From: DATBDE01 sp045805605
Lineage (GTDB): Bacteria > Actinomycetota > Thermoleophilia > Solirubrobacterales > Solirubrobacteraceae
Direction: 5' to 3'
DNA length: 64,000 nucleotides
NCBI GenBank assembly: GCA_045805605.1
Contig: JBJMKX010000058.1
Span: 13,052-77,051, forward strand
Shown here one piece after another: positions 32,300 to 40,953 of the stretch (position 1 is the stretch's first letter; each line of letters begins with the position of its first letter). A model generated the notes under the pieces. That model was given only the letters and a program-made list of their open reading frames with translations, did not search any database and was not told where the DNA came from. A program made the position numbers and the translations under genes.

Positions 32300-34510
32300 C
32301 TACGGGCACTGCCCCTGCGCCGGCGCCGCGTAACGGGTGGCGACGACGCACGGCTGCTCGACCGGGTAGCCCTTCTGGATCGACCACGCGAGCCGCACGA
32401 ACTGCGCGTGCGACCACGCCAGCGGCGTGGCCGAGAACGTCCCCTCGCCGAGCGGGAAGCCAGGCCGCCCGGCCGGCGGGAAGTCCGGCGCCCAGACCTG
32501 CTCGGCGATCATGTAGCCGTCGTTGGCGGCCGACGCCATCTGCCCGAGCCGGTTCTGGGCGGATGAGGCGTTGCCGCCGGCGAGCTCGTACTCACCGCGC
32601 TCGCCGCCGAAGATCGGCCAGTTGCGGCCGATCGTCGTGTTGTTGGCCCAGTCCTCGGTCGGGTTGGTCGGGAACCCGATGTCCCACTGGCCGCCGTCCT
32701 TGGTCTCGCCGTAGCCGTCGAAATTGAAGCGATGCCAGAAGAACTTGCCGGTGGGCTCACCGGCGGCGAGCTGCTGGTTGACGACGGCGATGCTGTTGCG
32801 CACCACCGGGTCGTTCGCCGGCTTGACCCCGAGCCGCACCAGCTCGAGGAAGCTCGGATCGACGACCTTGCGCTGGTCGACGCCGGTCGGGCCGCTGTCG
32901 CCGATGTCGTACGCGGTGCCGGCATTCGGATTGCCGTCCTTGGTCAGGCGCAGGTAGTAGGGGCGCGGGGAGTAGGGCCCGTTCTGGGTCGCGGTCCAGC
33001 CCTGCACCCGCTTCTGCCAGTCGTCGGCGGTGCTCTCGTAGCGGGTCGCGCTCGCGGTGTCGCCGTTGCGGCGCGCGATGTCGGCCGCGCAGATCAGCCC
33101 GGCGATCTCGGCGCCGATCGTCGCGGGGGAGTACCCGCTCTGGTTCTCCCAGCGCTCCTGGGGGGTCAACGGCGCGCCCGGATAATCGACGATGAAGTCG
33201 GCAGCCTTCTTGACGTGGGCGTAGGTCATGCCGTCGGTGCGGCCGAGCTGCCACGCCAGGATGATGGGGTCCGCCACCTCGTCGAGCTGGAGGTTGCCCC
33301 AGTGCGGCGTCCCGTCGACGGTCGAGTTCTGCGGGAACGATCCGTCGGGCTTCTGCTGGCGGTTGAACAGGTAGTCCAGCGCCCGCTCGGCCCCCGCCCG
33401 GTCGCCGGCGGCGAGCAGGGCGGTGGCGATCTCGTACAGGTCACGCGCCCACACCAGGTGATAGGCGCCGGAGGGATTCTCGAGGCCCGTGCCCCAGGCC
33501 CAGGGCATCGTCGGCGAGGCGATGTAGCCGCCGCGGTAGGTCTTGTCCTCATGGGCGGCGAGGGTCATGACGGAGACGTCGTAGGTCGGTCCGTAGCCCC
33601 CGGCGCTCGCCGGCTCGCTCGCGAGTCCGCTCAGATATCCGTGCCAGCCGTCCGCGTAGGCCGACGACGCCGCCGCAAAGCCCACCGACAGCGAGGCCGA
33701 GGACGCCGAGGACGCCTCGGCGGCCGACCCGCCGAAGCCGAGCGCCAGCGTCATCTCCTGGCTCTTCTTGCGGCCGTCCAGCGGCGTCTGCGCCGTCTGC
33801 ACGACGTTGCCGTTGGGCGCCGACGCGTAGTGCCAGTCCATCCTGAAGTCGTTGCGCAGGTCGGTCCAGCCGTCGCTGGTATCGAGGTAGCCGTTCGAGG
33901 TGCTCGTGAAGGCCGGCGATGCGGCCAGCGCGCTCGCGCTCGGGGTCTCGCCGTCGGAGGACGCCACCAGCGTCGATCCCGACGTGGTGGACGAGTCGTC
34001 GCTGCCGTCGTTGGACAGCGACGGGTCGTAGAGGACGTACAGGTTCAGCTTCTTGCCCGTCAGCGATTCGAACCGTACGCGGACCAGCAGGGTGTTGCGG
34101 GCGGGGTCCTCGGTGTAGGTCTTGGTGATGCGGTAGGCGCCCGACTTGGCGGTGTTGACCTGCCGGTACGTGAGGCTCCTGGAGTCCGCGAGCTGGGTGA
34201 CGTGGGTGGTGGCGTCGGTCTCGCGCTCGGCGAAGGTGGCGCCGTCGCTGACGATGAACTGCAGGTCCCGGACGCTCGGCGTGCCGAGGTTGGGGTAGTA
34301 GACCTCGGTCAGCTCGCCGTCTCGGAGGGTGTGCCACACCTTGCTCTCCGTCGCCGTGGCGGTCCCGTACCCGTCCTTGTCCGCCGGCGTCCAGTGGGCG
34401 GCGGCGCCCGGCGCGCCCGGCGCGGTGCCCGACGCTGCCGGCGCCGGTGCGGCGGCGGCAAGCAGGAAGCCGATCACGAATACGGCGAGCAACGAGCGGC
34501 GCTTCGGCAT
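32300..34510 (-). CDS. Secreted GH15 glucoamylase/glucodextranase-like enzyme
   Basis: Exported glycoside hydrolase of 736 residues, probably releasing glucose from alpha-glucans. A signal peptide ends near APAPAAS (residue about 26). Residues about 30-330 are the beta-sandwich domain seen in bacterial glucoamylases and glucodextranases (GYGTATATESKVWHTLRDGELTEV in family form). The (alpha/alpha)6 barrel follows with WARDLYEIA, Glu455 in ERWENQSGYSP as likely general acid and Glu670 in AEQVW as likely base. A ribosome-binding site AGGGAGGAG precedes the start. Monocistronic. Confidence 0.9.
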   Translation of the reverse strand: MPKRRSLLAVFVIGFLLAAAAPAPAASGTAPGAPGAAAHWTPADKDGYGTATATESKVWHTLRDGELTEVYYPNLGTPSVRDLQFIVSDGATFAERETDATTHVTQLADSRSLTYRQVNTAKSGAYRITKTYTEDPARNTLLVRVRFESLTGKKLNLYVLYDPSLSNDGSDDSSTTSGSTLVASSDGETPSASALAASPAFTSTSNGYLDTSDGWTDLRNDFRMDWHYASAPNGNVVQTAQTPLDGRKKSQEMTLALGFGGSAAEASSASSASLSVGFAAASSAYADGWHGYLSGLASEPASAGGYGPTYDVSVMTLAAHEDKTYRGGYIASPTMPWAWGTGLENPSGAYHLVWARDLYEIATALLAAGDRAGAERALDYLFNRQQKPDGSFPQNSTVDGTPHWGNLQLDEVADPIILAWQLGRTDGMTYAHVKKAADFIVDYPGAPLTPQERWENQSGYSPATIGAEIAGLICAADIARRNGDTASATRYESTADDWQKRVQGWTATQNGPYSPRPYYLRLTKDGNPNAGTAYDIGDSGPTGVDQRKVVDPSFLELVRLGVKPANDPVVRNSIAVVNQQLAAGEPTGKFFWHRFNFDGYGETKDGGQWDIGFPTNPTEDWANNTTIGRNWPIFGGERGEYELAGGNASSAQNRLGQMASAANDGYMIAEQVWAPDFPPAGRPGFPLGEGTFSATPLAWSHAQFVRLAWSIQKGYPVEQPCVVATRYAAPAQGQCP

Positions 34511-34620
34511 CCCCCGACTCCTCCCTGAGCGACGTTGTCGGCGACTGGAAGTACCCGCGTGCCGCCAAGCTAAACGGAACGTAAAGGGCTACGTCGGCCG
34601 GACCCAGCGAAAATGCGCGG

Positions 34621-35025
34621 ATGACCATCCGGTCGCTCGACCACCTCGTCCTCACGGTCGCCGACGTCGACGCAACCGTCGCCTTCTACGAGCGGATCGG
34701 GATGCGCCTCGAGCGATTCGACGGCGACCGGCTCGCGCTGCGGTTCGGGAAGCAGCGGATCCACCTGCACCGCGCCGGCGGCGAGATCGAGCCGCACGCG
34801 CAGCGGCCACAGCCCGGCTCGGCCGACCTGTGCTTCCTGGTCGAGGGTAGGGTGGACGACGTCGAGTGCAAGCTGCGGGAGGCGGGCGTCGCGATCGAGC
34901 TCGGCCCGGTCGACCGCTCAGGCGCGGTCGGGCAGATGCGCTCGCTCTACCTCCGCGACCCGGACGGGAACCTGGTCGAGCTGAGCGAGCCGGCCTCGAA
35001 CGATTCCGCCGCGCACGTTGGTTGA
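34621..35025 (+). CDS. VOC (glyoxalase/bleomycin-resistance) superfamily protein
   Basis: A 134-residue vicinal-oxygen-chelate protein with two beta-alpha-beta-beta-beta modules. SLDHLVLTVADVDATVAFYER marks the first metal-ligand His (His8), RIHLHRAGG the middle, and SLYLRDPDGNLVELSE the final Glu (about 124). This small form covers glyoxalases, dioxygenases and fosfomycin/bleomycin resistance proteins; none can be singled out. ATG at 34621 lies 110 bp from the divergent GH15 gene. Confidence 0.88.
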   Translation: MTIRSLDHLVLTVADVDATVAFYERIGMRLERFDGDRLALRFGKQRIHLHRAGGEIEPHAQRPQPGSADLCFLVEGRVDDVECKLREAGVAIELGPVDRSGAVGQMRSLYLRDPDGNLVELSEPASNDSAAHVG

Positions 35026-35425
35026 CTAGCCCGCCCAGTGCGGACCCGCGCGACGGCCCCGAGTACAACCGAGCAATCGCGTTCTTCGACGCAACGTGCT
35101 GCTGCCGTTCACCACCGAGGCGGTCGGGGACCCCGATGTCGCGGACGTGCCCCTGCCCACGGTGCTGATGGCCGTGAGCATCGCCGCGGTGTCGGCGCTT
35201 CACACGCTGATCTGGGCGGTCGCCAGTCGCAGCGGGCTGCTCGACCCCTCGCCCACCGACATCGAGTGGCGCTCCACGGTCGCCGCGGGTATCGCGCCGG
35301 CCGTGGTCTTCCTGGGGTCGATCCCGATCGCCTATCTGATCTCGCCGGGCGTGGCGAGGATCTCGTGGCTCCTGCTCGTCGTCGTCAACCCCGTCGTGGG
35401 GACGTGGATCACTAGGAGACGATGA
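35022..35425 (+). pseudogene. TMEM175/DUF1211-like channel gene with internal deletion
   Basis: A TTG overlapping the VOC stop opens a frame reading PEYNRAIAFFDAT, the start of a TMEM175-like (DUF1211) potassium channel, where FSDG/FTDA lines the pore. At about 35093 the frame changes and continues as NVLLPFTTEAVGDP, then ends with three hydrophobic segments matching the family's C-terminal half. Roughly 80-100 residues in between are missing. The downstream part alone (GTG 35096, 109 residues) could still be made but would lack the pore helix. It overlaps the convergent oxidoreductase by 14 bp. Confidence 0.65.
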
Positions 35426-36950
35426 CCTCGGCCTCGAGGGGCTCGTCCATCTTGGGCGCGTCGGGCAGCTTCTTGTAGGGCTGCTCGGGCTTCTGGTCCT
35501 CTTCGTGGTACGCGCTCTCGGCGTTGACCGCCCAGAGGTCGTGGTGCGTGCCGCGCACGAGGTTGTCGACCGCCCGCATGGCGGTGAGCATCGAGTGGTC
35601 GGAGTTGTTGTAGCGATGCAGGCCGTTGCGGCCGACCTGCTGCAGGTTGCCGATACCCTCGAGCCACTCGCGGATGACCTCCACGCGCTCGGCGTAGTCG
35701 TGGTCGTACATCGGATAGGCCTTGGGGACGCGGACCGCGAATCCGCGCACGACGTCCTCCTTGCGGGCGAGGCCGATCTTCTCGAGCTCGCTCTTGGCCA
35801 GCTCGACGAGCTTGTCGTCGTCCATGGTCCAGAGCTCGTCGCCCTCGAAGCAGAAGTACTCGAGTCCGACACAGGCCTTGCTCTCGTCGGGCACCATCCA
35901 CGGGCTCCACGAGCGGTAGTTCTGGATGCGGCCGACCCGCACGCCCGGCTCGTGGATGTAGATCCAGTTGTCGGGGAACAGATCCTCGCCGTCGATCACC
36001 AGCGCGACCGTCAGGAAGTCGCGGTAGCGCAGGCCCTTCGCGGCCTCGAGCACCTTCGGGTCGGGCTCGGGCTTCGCGTAGGCGACGGTCGCCCGCAGCG
36101 GCAGCGAGCTGATCACGTGCGAGGGCCGGATGCGGTAGCCGTTGGCCTGCACCTCGGTGACGATCCCCTCGTCGTTTACCTGGATGCGCGAGACCGGGGC
36201 TCCGAGGCGCACGTCGCCGCCCAGGCGGCGGATGTCGTCGGTCATCGTCTCCCACATCTGCCCCGGGCCGAACCGCGGGTAGTGGAACTCGTTGATCAGC
36301 GACTTGATCTTGTTGCCCTTGTTGCCGAAGAACGCCGACTTGGCGGCGCTCCAGAAGGACAGGCCCTTGATCCGCTGGGCGGCCCACTCGGCGCGGATCT
36401 CGGTGCAGGGCACGCCCCATACCTTCTCGGTGTAGGTCTTGAAGAAGAGCTGGTACAGCCGCTTGCCGAAGCGATTGGAGACCCACTGCTCGAGGTTCTC
36501 CTCCTCGCCCTTGGGGCGGAGCTTGGCGGCGACGTAGCTGAGACCGGAGCGGATGAGCTCGAACGGCCCGAGCTTTTTGATCACGTCCATGCCCTGGAGC
36601 GGATAGTCGAGGAACTTCCCGTTCCAGAAGATGCGCGACATCCGCGGGCGCTTGAGGAACTCTTCGCGCATGATCTCGAACCACAGCTCGTTGACCTCGT
36701 CGACCTTGGTGAAGAAGCGATGGCCGCCGAGGTCGAACCGGTAGCCGTCGCGGACCTCGGTCTTGGCGATGCCACCGACCTGCCACTCGGCTTCGACGAC
36801 CACGACCGGGAGCCCCTCCTTGGCCAGCAGGTAGCCGGCCGTGAGGCCGGCGGGACCGGCGCCGAGCACGAGAATCGGGCGCTCGCTGGTAGCGTTGTGG
36901 GCGGGGATCGGGGGCATATAGGGGTAGCGGACGGTCGCTGTCCGTTCCAC
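35412..36950 (-). CDS. NAD(P)/FAD-dependent oxidoreductase (UDP-galactopyranose mutase/PPOX-like)
   Basis: A 512-residue flavoprotein. The FAD-binding loop VLGAGPAGLTAGYLLAKEG is at about 28-46, followed by VVEAEWQVGGIAKT and the GGHRFFTK segment shared with UDP-galactopyranose mutase and related glycan-modifying flavoenzymes. The second half has NYRSWSPWMVPDE and AYPMYDHDY and ends with a C-terminal FAD motif (GRNGLHRYNNSDHSM). Likely acts on a nucleotide- or lipid-linked sugar. Start is GTG 36950; ATG 36917 is an alternative. An inverted repeat just upstream may be its operator. Confidence 0.82.
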   Translation of the reverse strand: MERTATVRYPYMPPIPAHNATSERPILVLGAGPAGLTAGYLLAKEGLPVVVVEAEWQVGGIAKTEVRDGYRFDLGGHRFFTKVDEVNELWFEIMREEFLKRPRMSRIFWNGKFLDYPLQGMDVIKKLGPFELIRSGLSYVAAKLRPKGEEENLEQWVSNRFGKRLYQLFFKTYTEKVWGVPCTEIRAEWAAQRIKGLSFWSAAKSAFFGNKGNKIKSLINEFHYPRFGPGQMWETMTDDIRRLGGDVRLGAPVSRIQVNDEGIVTEVQANGYRIRPSHVISSLPLRATVAYAKPEPDPKVLEAAKGLRYRDFLTVALVIDGEDLFPDNWIYIHEPGVRVGRIQNYRSWSPWMVPDESKACVGLEYFCFEGDELWTMDDDKLVELAKSELEKIGLARKEDVVRGFAVRVPKAYPMYDHDYAERVEVIREWLEGIGNLQQVGRNGLHRYNNSDHSMLTAMRAVDNLVRGTHHDLWAVNAESAYHEEDQKPEQPYKKLPDAPKMDEPLEAEVIVS

Positions 36951-36951
36951 C

Positions 36952-36984
36952 TGAGATTCCCGGGGGACGGAACCGCGAATCTCA
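36952..36984. promoter_or_regulatory. Inverted repeat upstream of the FAD oxidoreductase
   Basis: TGAGATTC (36952-36959) and GAATCTCA (36977-36984) are perfect inverted copies with a 17-bp spacer, lying one base upstream of the GTG start. It could be an operator or a leader hairpin; the arms are AT-rich relative to flanks. Confidence 0.5.
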
Positions 36985-37055
36985 TTGCAGGGCGGCCGAA
37001 CAGCGGCAGCGCGATCAAGACGTTAGCAGCGGGTCGGACGTAACCTGGCGGGCGA

Positions 37056-37874
37056 ATGCTGGCACGGCGCGCTCTGTTCTCCCTCGCCACGAGCGAGGCC
37101 TTCGAATGGGCCGTGGGCCGAGTGCCCGGCGCGCGCGAGCGCGCTTGGCGGTCGGCGCGGCGGTACGTCGCCGGTGAGGCGCCGGATGACGCCCTGCAGG
37201 TGGCGCGGGCCTTGGGTGCCCGGGGCCTGCTCGCCAGCATCGACCTCTTCGGCGAGCGGGTGACCGACCCGCAGGTCGTCCGCTCGGTGGCCGACGCATA
37301 CGTCGCCCTGGCCGGACGGCTGCCCGAGGGTGCATGCCTGTCTATTGACCTCTCGCACGTGGCGTTCGACGCCGGCGTCCTGCGCCGCATCGCCGCGGTC
37401 GCGCGGGTGCAGGTTGGGGCGGAGGCGGCGGCGGTGACCGACCGGGTGCTCGACGCTGTGCTTGCGGTCGGCGGCGAGCGGGTCGACGCAACGCTGCAGG
37501 CCAACCTGCCGCGCTCGGCCGCCGACGCGGCGCGGCTGGCCGCGGCGGGAGTCCCGGTGCGGCTGGTCAAGGGCGCGTACGTGGAGCCCGGCGCGCTGCC
37601 GTGGGGGCCGGAGACGGACGCGGCCTATGCCCGGCTGGCCCTCGAGCTGCGCGACGCGGGGGCCGAGGTGCGGCTGGCGACGCACGACGAGGCGCTCCTG
37701 CGGCGCGTGCTGCCCGAGCTCCCCGGCGCCGACTGCGAGCTCCTGCTCGGCATGCGCCCCGACCTCGCGGCGCGGCTGCGGGCGTCGGGCCGTCGGGTCC
37801 GGGTCTACGTCCCGTACGGCCCGAACTGGTTCCGCTACTTCATGCGCCGCCGCGCCGAGGCGCAGGGGCACTAG
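37056..37874 (+). CDS. Proline dehydrogenase
   Basis: FAD-dependent monofunctional proline dehydrogenase of 272 residues, oxidising proline to pyrroline-5-carboxylate. The barrel carries CLSIDLSHV, VDATLQANL, RLVKGAYVEP (the catalytic-loop motif), RLATHDE and the C-terminal YVPYGPNWFRYFMRRRAE that closes over substrate and flavin. Length matches the short monofunctional form. No P5C dehydrogenase gene is adjacent. Its stop lies within the decayed MarR gene on the opposite strand. Confidence 0.9.
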   Translation: MLARRALFSLATSEAFEWAVGRVPGARERAWRSARRYVAGEAPDDALQVARALGARGLLASIDLFGERVTDPQVVRSVADAYVALAGRLPEGACLSIDLSHVAFDAGVLRRIAAVARVQVGAEAAAVTDRVLDAVLAVGGERVDATLQANLPRSAADAARLAAAGVPVRLVKGAYVEPGALPWGPETDAAYARLALELRDAGAEVRLATHDEALLRRVLPELPGADCELLLGMRPDLAARLRASGRRVRVYVPYGPNWFRYFMRRRAEAQGH

Positions 37875-38184
37875 GGCCGGGGCGGCGTGGGGGAGGGGGG
37901 CGGCGCGGCGGGGCGCTGCCGGAGAAGGCGGCCTCGACGACCGGCAGCGCGCGGGCGAGCGCGTCGACCTCCGGCCGCGGGAGGGCCTCGAGCAGCGCGG
38001 TGAGGCGCTCGGCCAGCAGGCTGTCGGCCGAGCGGAGCGCGCGTCGGCCGGGGGGTGAGAGGACCAGCCGCTGGCGGCGCCGGTCGGCCGGCTCGGCGCG
38101 CCGCTGAACGAGGCCCGCGGTCTCGAGCGCGTTGACCAGCTGCGTGCTCTGGCCGACCGTTACCGGGTCCCTTCTGCCGCCCGC
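37840..38184 (-). pseudogene. MarR-family regulator remnant lacking its N-terminal half
   Basis: In a minus-strand frame without a start codon one reads DPVTVGQSTQLVNALETAG, LVQRRAEPADRRRQRL and LTALLEALPRPEVDAL, the recognition helix, wing and C-terminal dimer helix of a MarR regulator. Upstream the frame meets a TGA at 38185-38187, and the N-terminal 40-50 residues of the family are absent. Its 3' end overlaps the proline dehydrogenase gene. It adjoins a permease remnant on the other strand, so both seem cut by the same event. Confidence 0.7.
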
Positions 38185-38735
38185 TCACCATGGACGGCGG
38201 CCGAGCGGCACGCGGCCGTCGCGCTCGCCGTCGCAGCCTTGGTCGCATGTGGGTGCCCGCTTGCCGGCGTGGCCCCGTGGTGGCCGTTCGCCGGCGTGGC
38301 GGCGGCAGCGCTGACCGTCGAACGCCGGCTCGTCTCCGGCGCGGTCCGCCTCGTGATGCCCTGGCAGGTCGCGGTGCGCGTCGCCGCACTCGTCGTGGTC
38401 ATCGCGACCCTTCCGCTGCCGCCCCTCGCAGGAGGCGGGCTCGGTGTTCCGGCGCTCCCTGCCGTCGCCGCCGGCGTCGGGACCGTGGCCGCAGTCGTCA
38501 ACATCCTCCCCGCATCGGTGTGGGCCGCGTCGCTTCTGACCGCCGGGCCGACCGCGTATGCGGCGTCGATCGGGCTCGGGATTGGGGCGATGGCCAGGGC
38601 GCACCGGTCGGTGGCGACCGTGGTGGCGGAGGATCTGAGCGGAGGCGCTCGTGACCTGGTCAGCGCGCGCCGGCTTGCCCCCTGGCGGCGGCGGGCGTGG
38701 TTGCCGCATGCGCGCTGCTCGCCGTGCCGCTCTGA
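38182..38735 (+). pseudogene. ArsB/SLC13-like permease remnant (C-terminal half, frameshifted)
   Basis: A hydrophobic frame runs from the MarR junction with at least four membrane segments. VVNILPASVWAASLLTAGP and ASIGLGIGAMARAHRSVAT resemble the NxLPA and GxN-GP...GSLAT motifs near the substrate site of ArsB/SLC13 anion permeases. No start codon fits a full protein, and after about 38650 the last helix (PLAAAGVVAACALLAVPL) continues in another frame to a TGA at 38733. The N-terminal half is missing. Confidence 0.55.
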
Positions 38736-38774
38736 CCCCCCGGCGCGTCCGCCCCGCGGCCTACCGTCCGGGGC

Positions 38775-40925
38775 GTGCCGTCCATCGCCAAGGTCGAGCC
38801 GCTGACCTCCGCCCGCGCGCTGCGCGGGCCGTTCGACTACCGGCTGCCCGAGGCGCTGCAGCGCGTCGGCGTCGGGTCGCTGCTCGTGGTGCCGTTCGGG
38901 CGGCGGCGGGTGCTGGGCGTGGTCGTCGACCTGGCCGAGCGCAGCGAGATCGAGCCCGAGCGCCTCGCCGCCCCGCTGGAGGCGCTCGAGCAGGGTGTTC
39001 CGGCCGACCTCGTGCGGCTCGCGAGCTGGATGGCGCGGGCGTACTGCTCGACCCCGGCCCGGGCGCTCGGGCTGGTCCTGCCCCCGGGTGTCGGCCCCGG
39101 CGGCGAGCGCCCCCGGGTGCGGACCAAGCGGCGCCTGGTGGCGGAGCTGGTGCGCGACGAGGACGCCGCGACGCCCAAGCAGCGCGCCGTCCTGCACGCC
39201 CTCGCCGCCGGACCCCTTCCCGCCGCCGACCTGCCCCTCGACCATGGCGGCCTTCGCCGCCTCGCCGACCGCGGCCTCATCACGCTCGAGCGGCGTGACG
39301 TGCGCCGCCGGCCCGCGGCGGCCACGGTGGGCGCGATTCGTACCCCTCCGCCTCTCACGCCGGCCCAGGATGCGGCGGTGGCGCGGATCGAGCGGGCCTT
39401 CGACGAGCCCGCTCAGCTGCTCCTCCACGGCGTCACCGGCTCGGGCAAGACCGAGGTCTACCTGCGCGCCGCGGGCGCGGCGCTTGAACGCGGTCGGGGC
39501 GCCATCGTCCTGGTCCCGGAGATCGCGCTGACCCCGCAGACGGTCACCCGCTTCCAGGCCCGGTTCGGCGACACGATCGCCGTGCTGCACTCGCAGCTGA
39601 GCGACGGCGAGCGCTACGACGAGTGGCGCCGCCTGCGCACGGGCCAGGCGCGGATCTGCGTCGGTCCGAGGTCGGCCGTCTTTGCGCCCGTCCGCGACCT
39701 CGGGCTGGTGGTCGTCGACGAGGAGCACGACGCCTCCTACAAGCACGAGGGCGACCCCCGCTACGACGCCCGCTCCGTCGCCGCCCAGCGCGCGCGGCAG
39801 GTGGGCGCGGTGCTCGTCGCCGGGTCGGCCACCCCGCGGCCCGAGAGCATCCACCGCCTCGAGCGCCTCGCCCTGCCCGATCGCGTCGACGGCCGCCCGC
39901 TGCCTCCGGTGCGGATCCTCGACATGCGCGGCGCCGCCCACGCGCTCCATCCGGAGACCGCCGAGGCCCTGCACGCCGTCCGGCGCAACGGCGAGAAGGC
40001 GATCGTCCTGCTCAACCGTCGCGGCTGGGCCAACTTCCTGAGCTGCCGCAGTTGCGGCCGGGTGTGGGAGTGCCCGCAGTGCGACGTCGCGCTCGTGCTG
40101 CACCGCGCGGCGGGCGAGGTTGCCTGCCACCACTGCGGCCATCGTGAGCCGGCGCCGTCGCGCTGCCCGCACTGTGCCTCGCTCGCGGTCGCCCGCCACG
40201 GCGCCGGCACCGAGCGCCTGCACCGCGAGCTCGACGACACGCTCGGCGCCGACGGGTTCGGGGTCTTCCGCCTCGACTCCGACACGGCGGCCGGCCGCGG
40301 CCGCGTGGGGGAGGTGCTGGCGGCGTTCGACGCGGCCCCTGCCGGCGTGCTCCTCGGGACGCAGGTCGTCGCGAAGGGCCACGACTTCCCCGACGTGACC
40401 CTGGGCGTCGTGCTCGACGCCGACGCGACGCTGCGCTTCCCCGACTTCCGCGCCGAGGAGCGCACGTTCGCGCTCATCGCCCAGCTCGCCGGCCGCGCCG
40501 GGCGCGGGCCGCGCGGCGGCCGCGTGCTCGTGCAGGCGCTCGACCCCGACGCCCTGTCCATCCGCCACGCCGCCCGCCACGACGCCGATGGGTTCGTGGC
40601 GGGCGAGCTCCAGCGTCGCGCGGCCCTGTCCTATCCGCCGTTCGCCGAGCTCATCCGCGTCGTCTGTACGTCCGAGCGCCCGGGCGCCGCAATGGGCGCC
40701 GCCGGCGCCGTGGCGGCGGCCGTCGGTGGGGCCGAGGGGGCCGATCTGATCGTGCTCGGCCCCGCGCCGCTGTTCCGCGTGCGCGGCCGCGAACGGGCGC
40801 AGGTCGTGGTCAAGGCGACCGAGGGCCCGGCCGCCGTCCGCGCCGTCGGCGGGGCGGTGGAGCGCGCCGCCGCCGACCGGGCGCATCGTGGCGCCACCTT
40901 CTCGGTCGACGTCGACCCGCAATAG
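38775..40925 (+). CDS. priA: Primosomal protein N', replication restart helicase PriA
   Basis: Superfamily 2 DNA helicase that reloads the replisome at stalled forks. The 716 residues include the N-terminal 3'-DNA-binding domain, a winged helix, Walker A GVTGSGKTEVY, the DEEH box, and a zinc-binding insert with four Cys pairs (CRSCGRVWECPQC, CHHCG, CPHC). All catalytic motifs are intact, unlike some actinobacterial PriA proteins that lack helicase residues. GTG at 38775 lies 39 bp after the permease remnant. The gene restarts the conserved backbone. Confidence 0.97.
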   Translation: MPSIAKVEPLTSARALRGPFDYRLPEALQRVGVGSLLVVPFGRRRVLGVVVDLAERSEIEPERLAAPLEALEQGVPADLVRLASWMARAYCSTPARALGLVLPPGVGPGGERPRVRTKRRLVAELVRDEDAATPKQRAVLHALAAGPLPAADLPLDHGGLRRLADRGLITLERRDVRRRPAAATVGAIRTPPPLTPAQDAAVARIERAFDEPAQLLLHGVTGSGKTEVYLRAAGAALERGRGAIVLVPEIALTPQTVTRFQARFGDTIAVLHSQLSDGERYDEWRRLRTGQARICVGPRSAVFAPVRDLGLVVVDEEHDASYKHEGDPRYDARSVAAQRARQVGAVLVAGSATPRPESIHRLERLALPDRVDGRPLPPVRILDMRGAAHALHPETAEALHAVRRNGEKAIVLLNRRGWANFLSCRSCGRVWECPQCDVALVLHRAAGEVACHHCGHREPAPSRCPHCASLAVARHGAGTERLHRELDDTLGADGFGVFRLDSDTAAGRGRVGEVLAAFDAAPAGVLLGTQVVAKGHDFPDVTLGVVLDADATLRFPDFRAEERTFALIAQLAGRAGRGPRGGRVLVQALDPDALSIRHAARHDADGFVAGELQRRAALSYPPFAELIRVVCTSERPGAAMGAAGAVAAAVGGAEGADLIVLGPAPLFRVRGRERAQVVVKATEGPAAVRAVGGAVERAAADRAHRGATFSVDVDPQ

Positions 40926-40953
40926 CCAGAGCGCTACTAGGCTTCCGCGCCCC

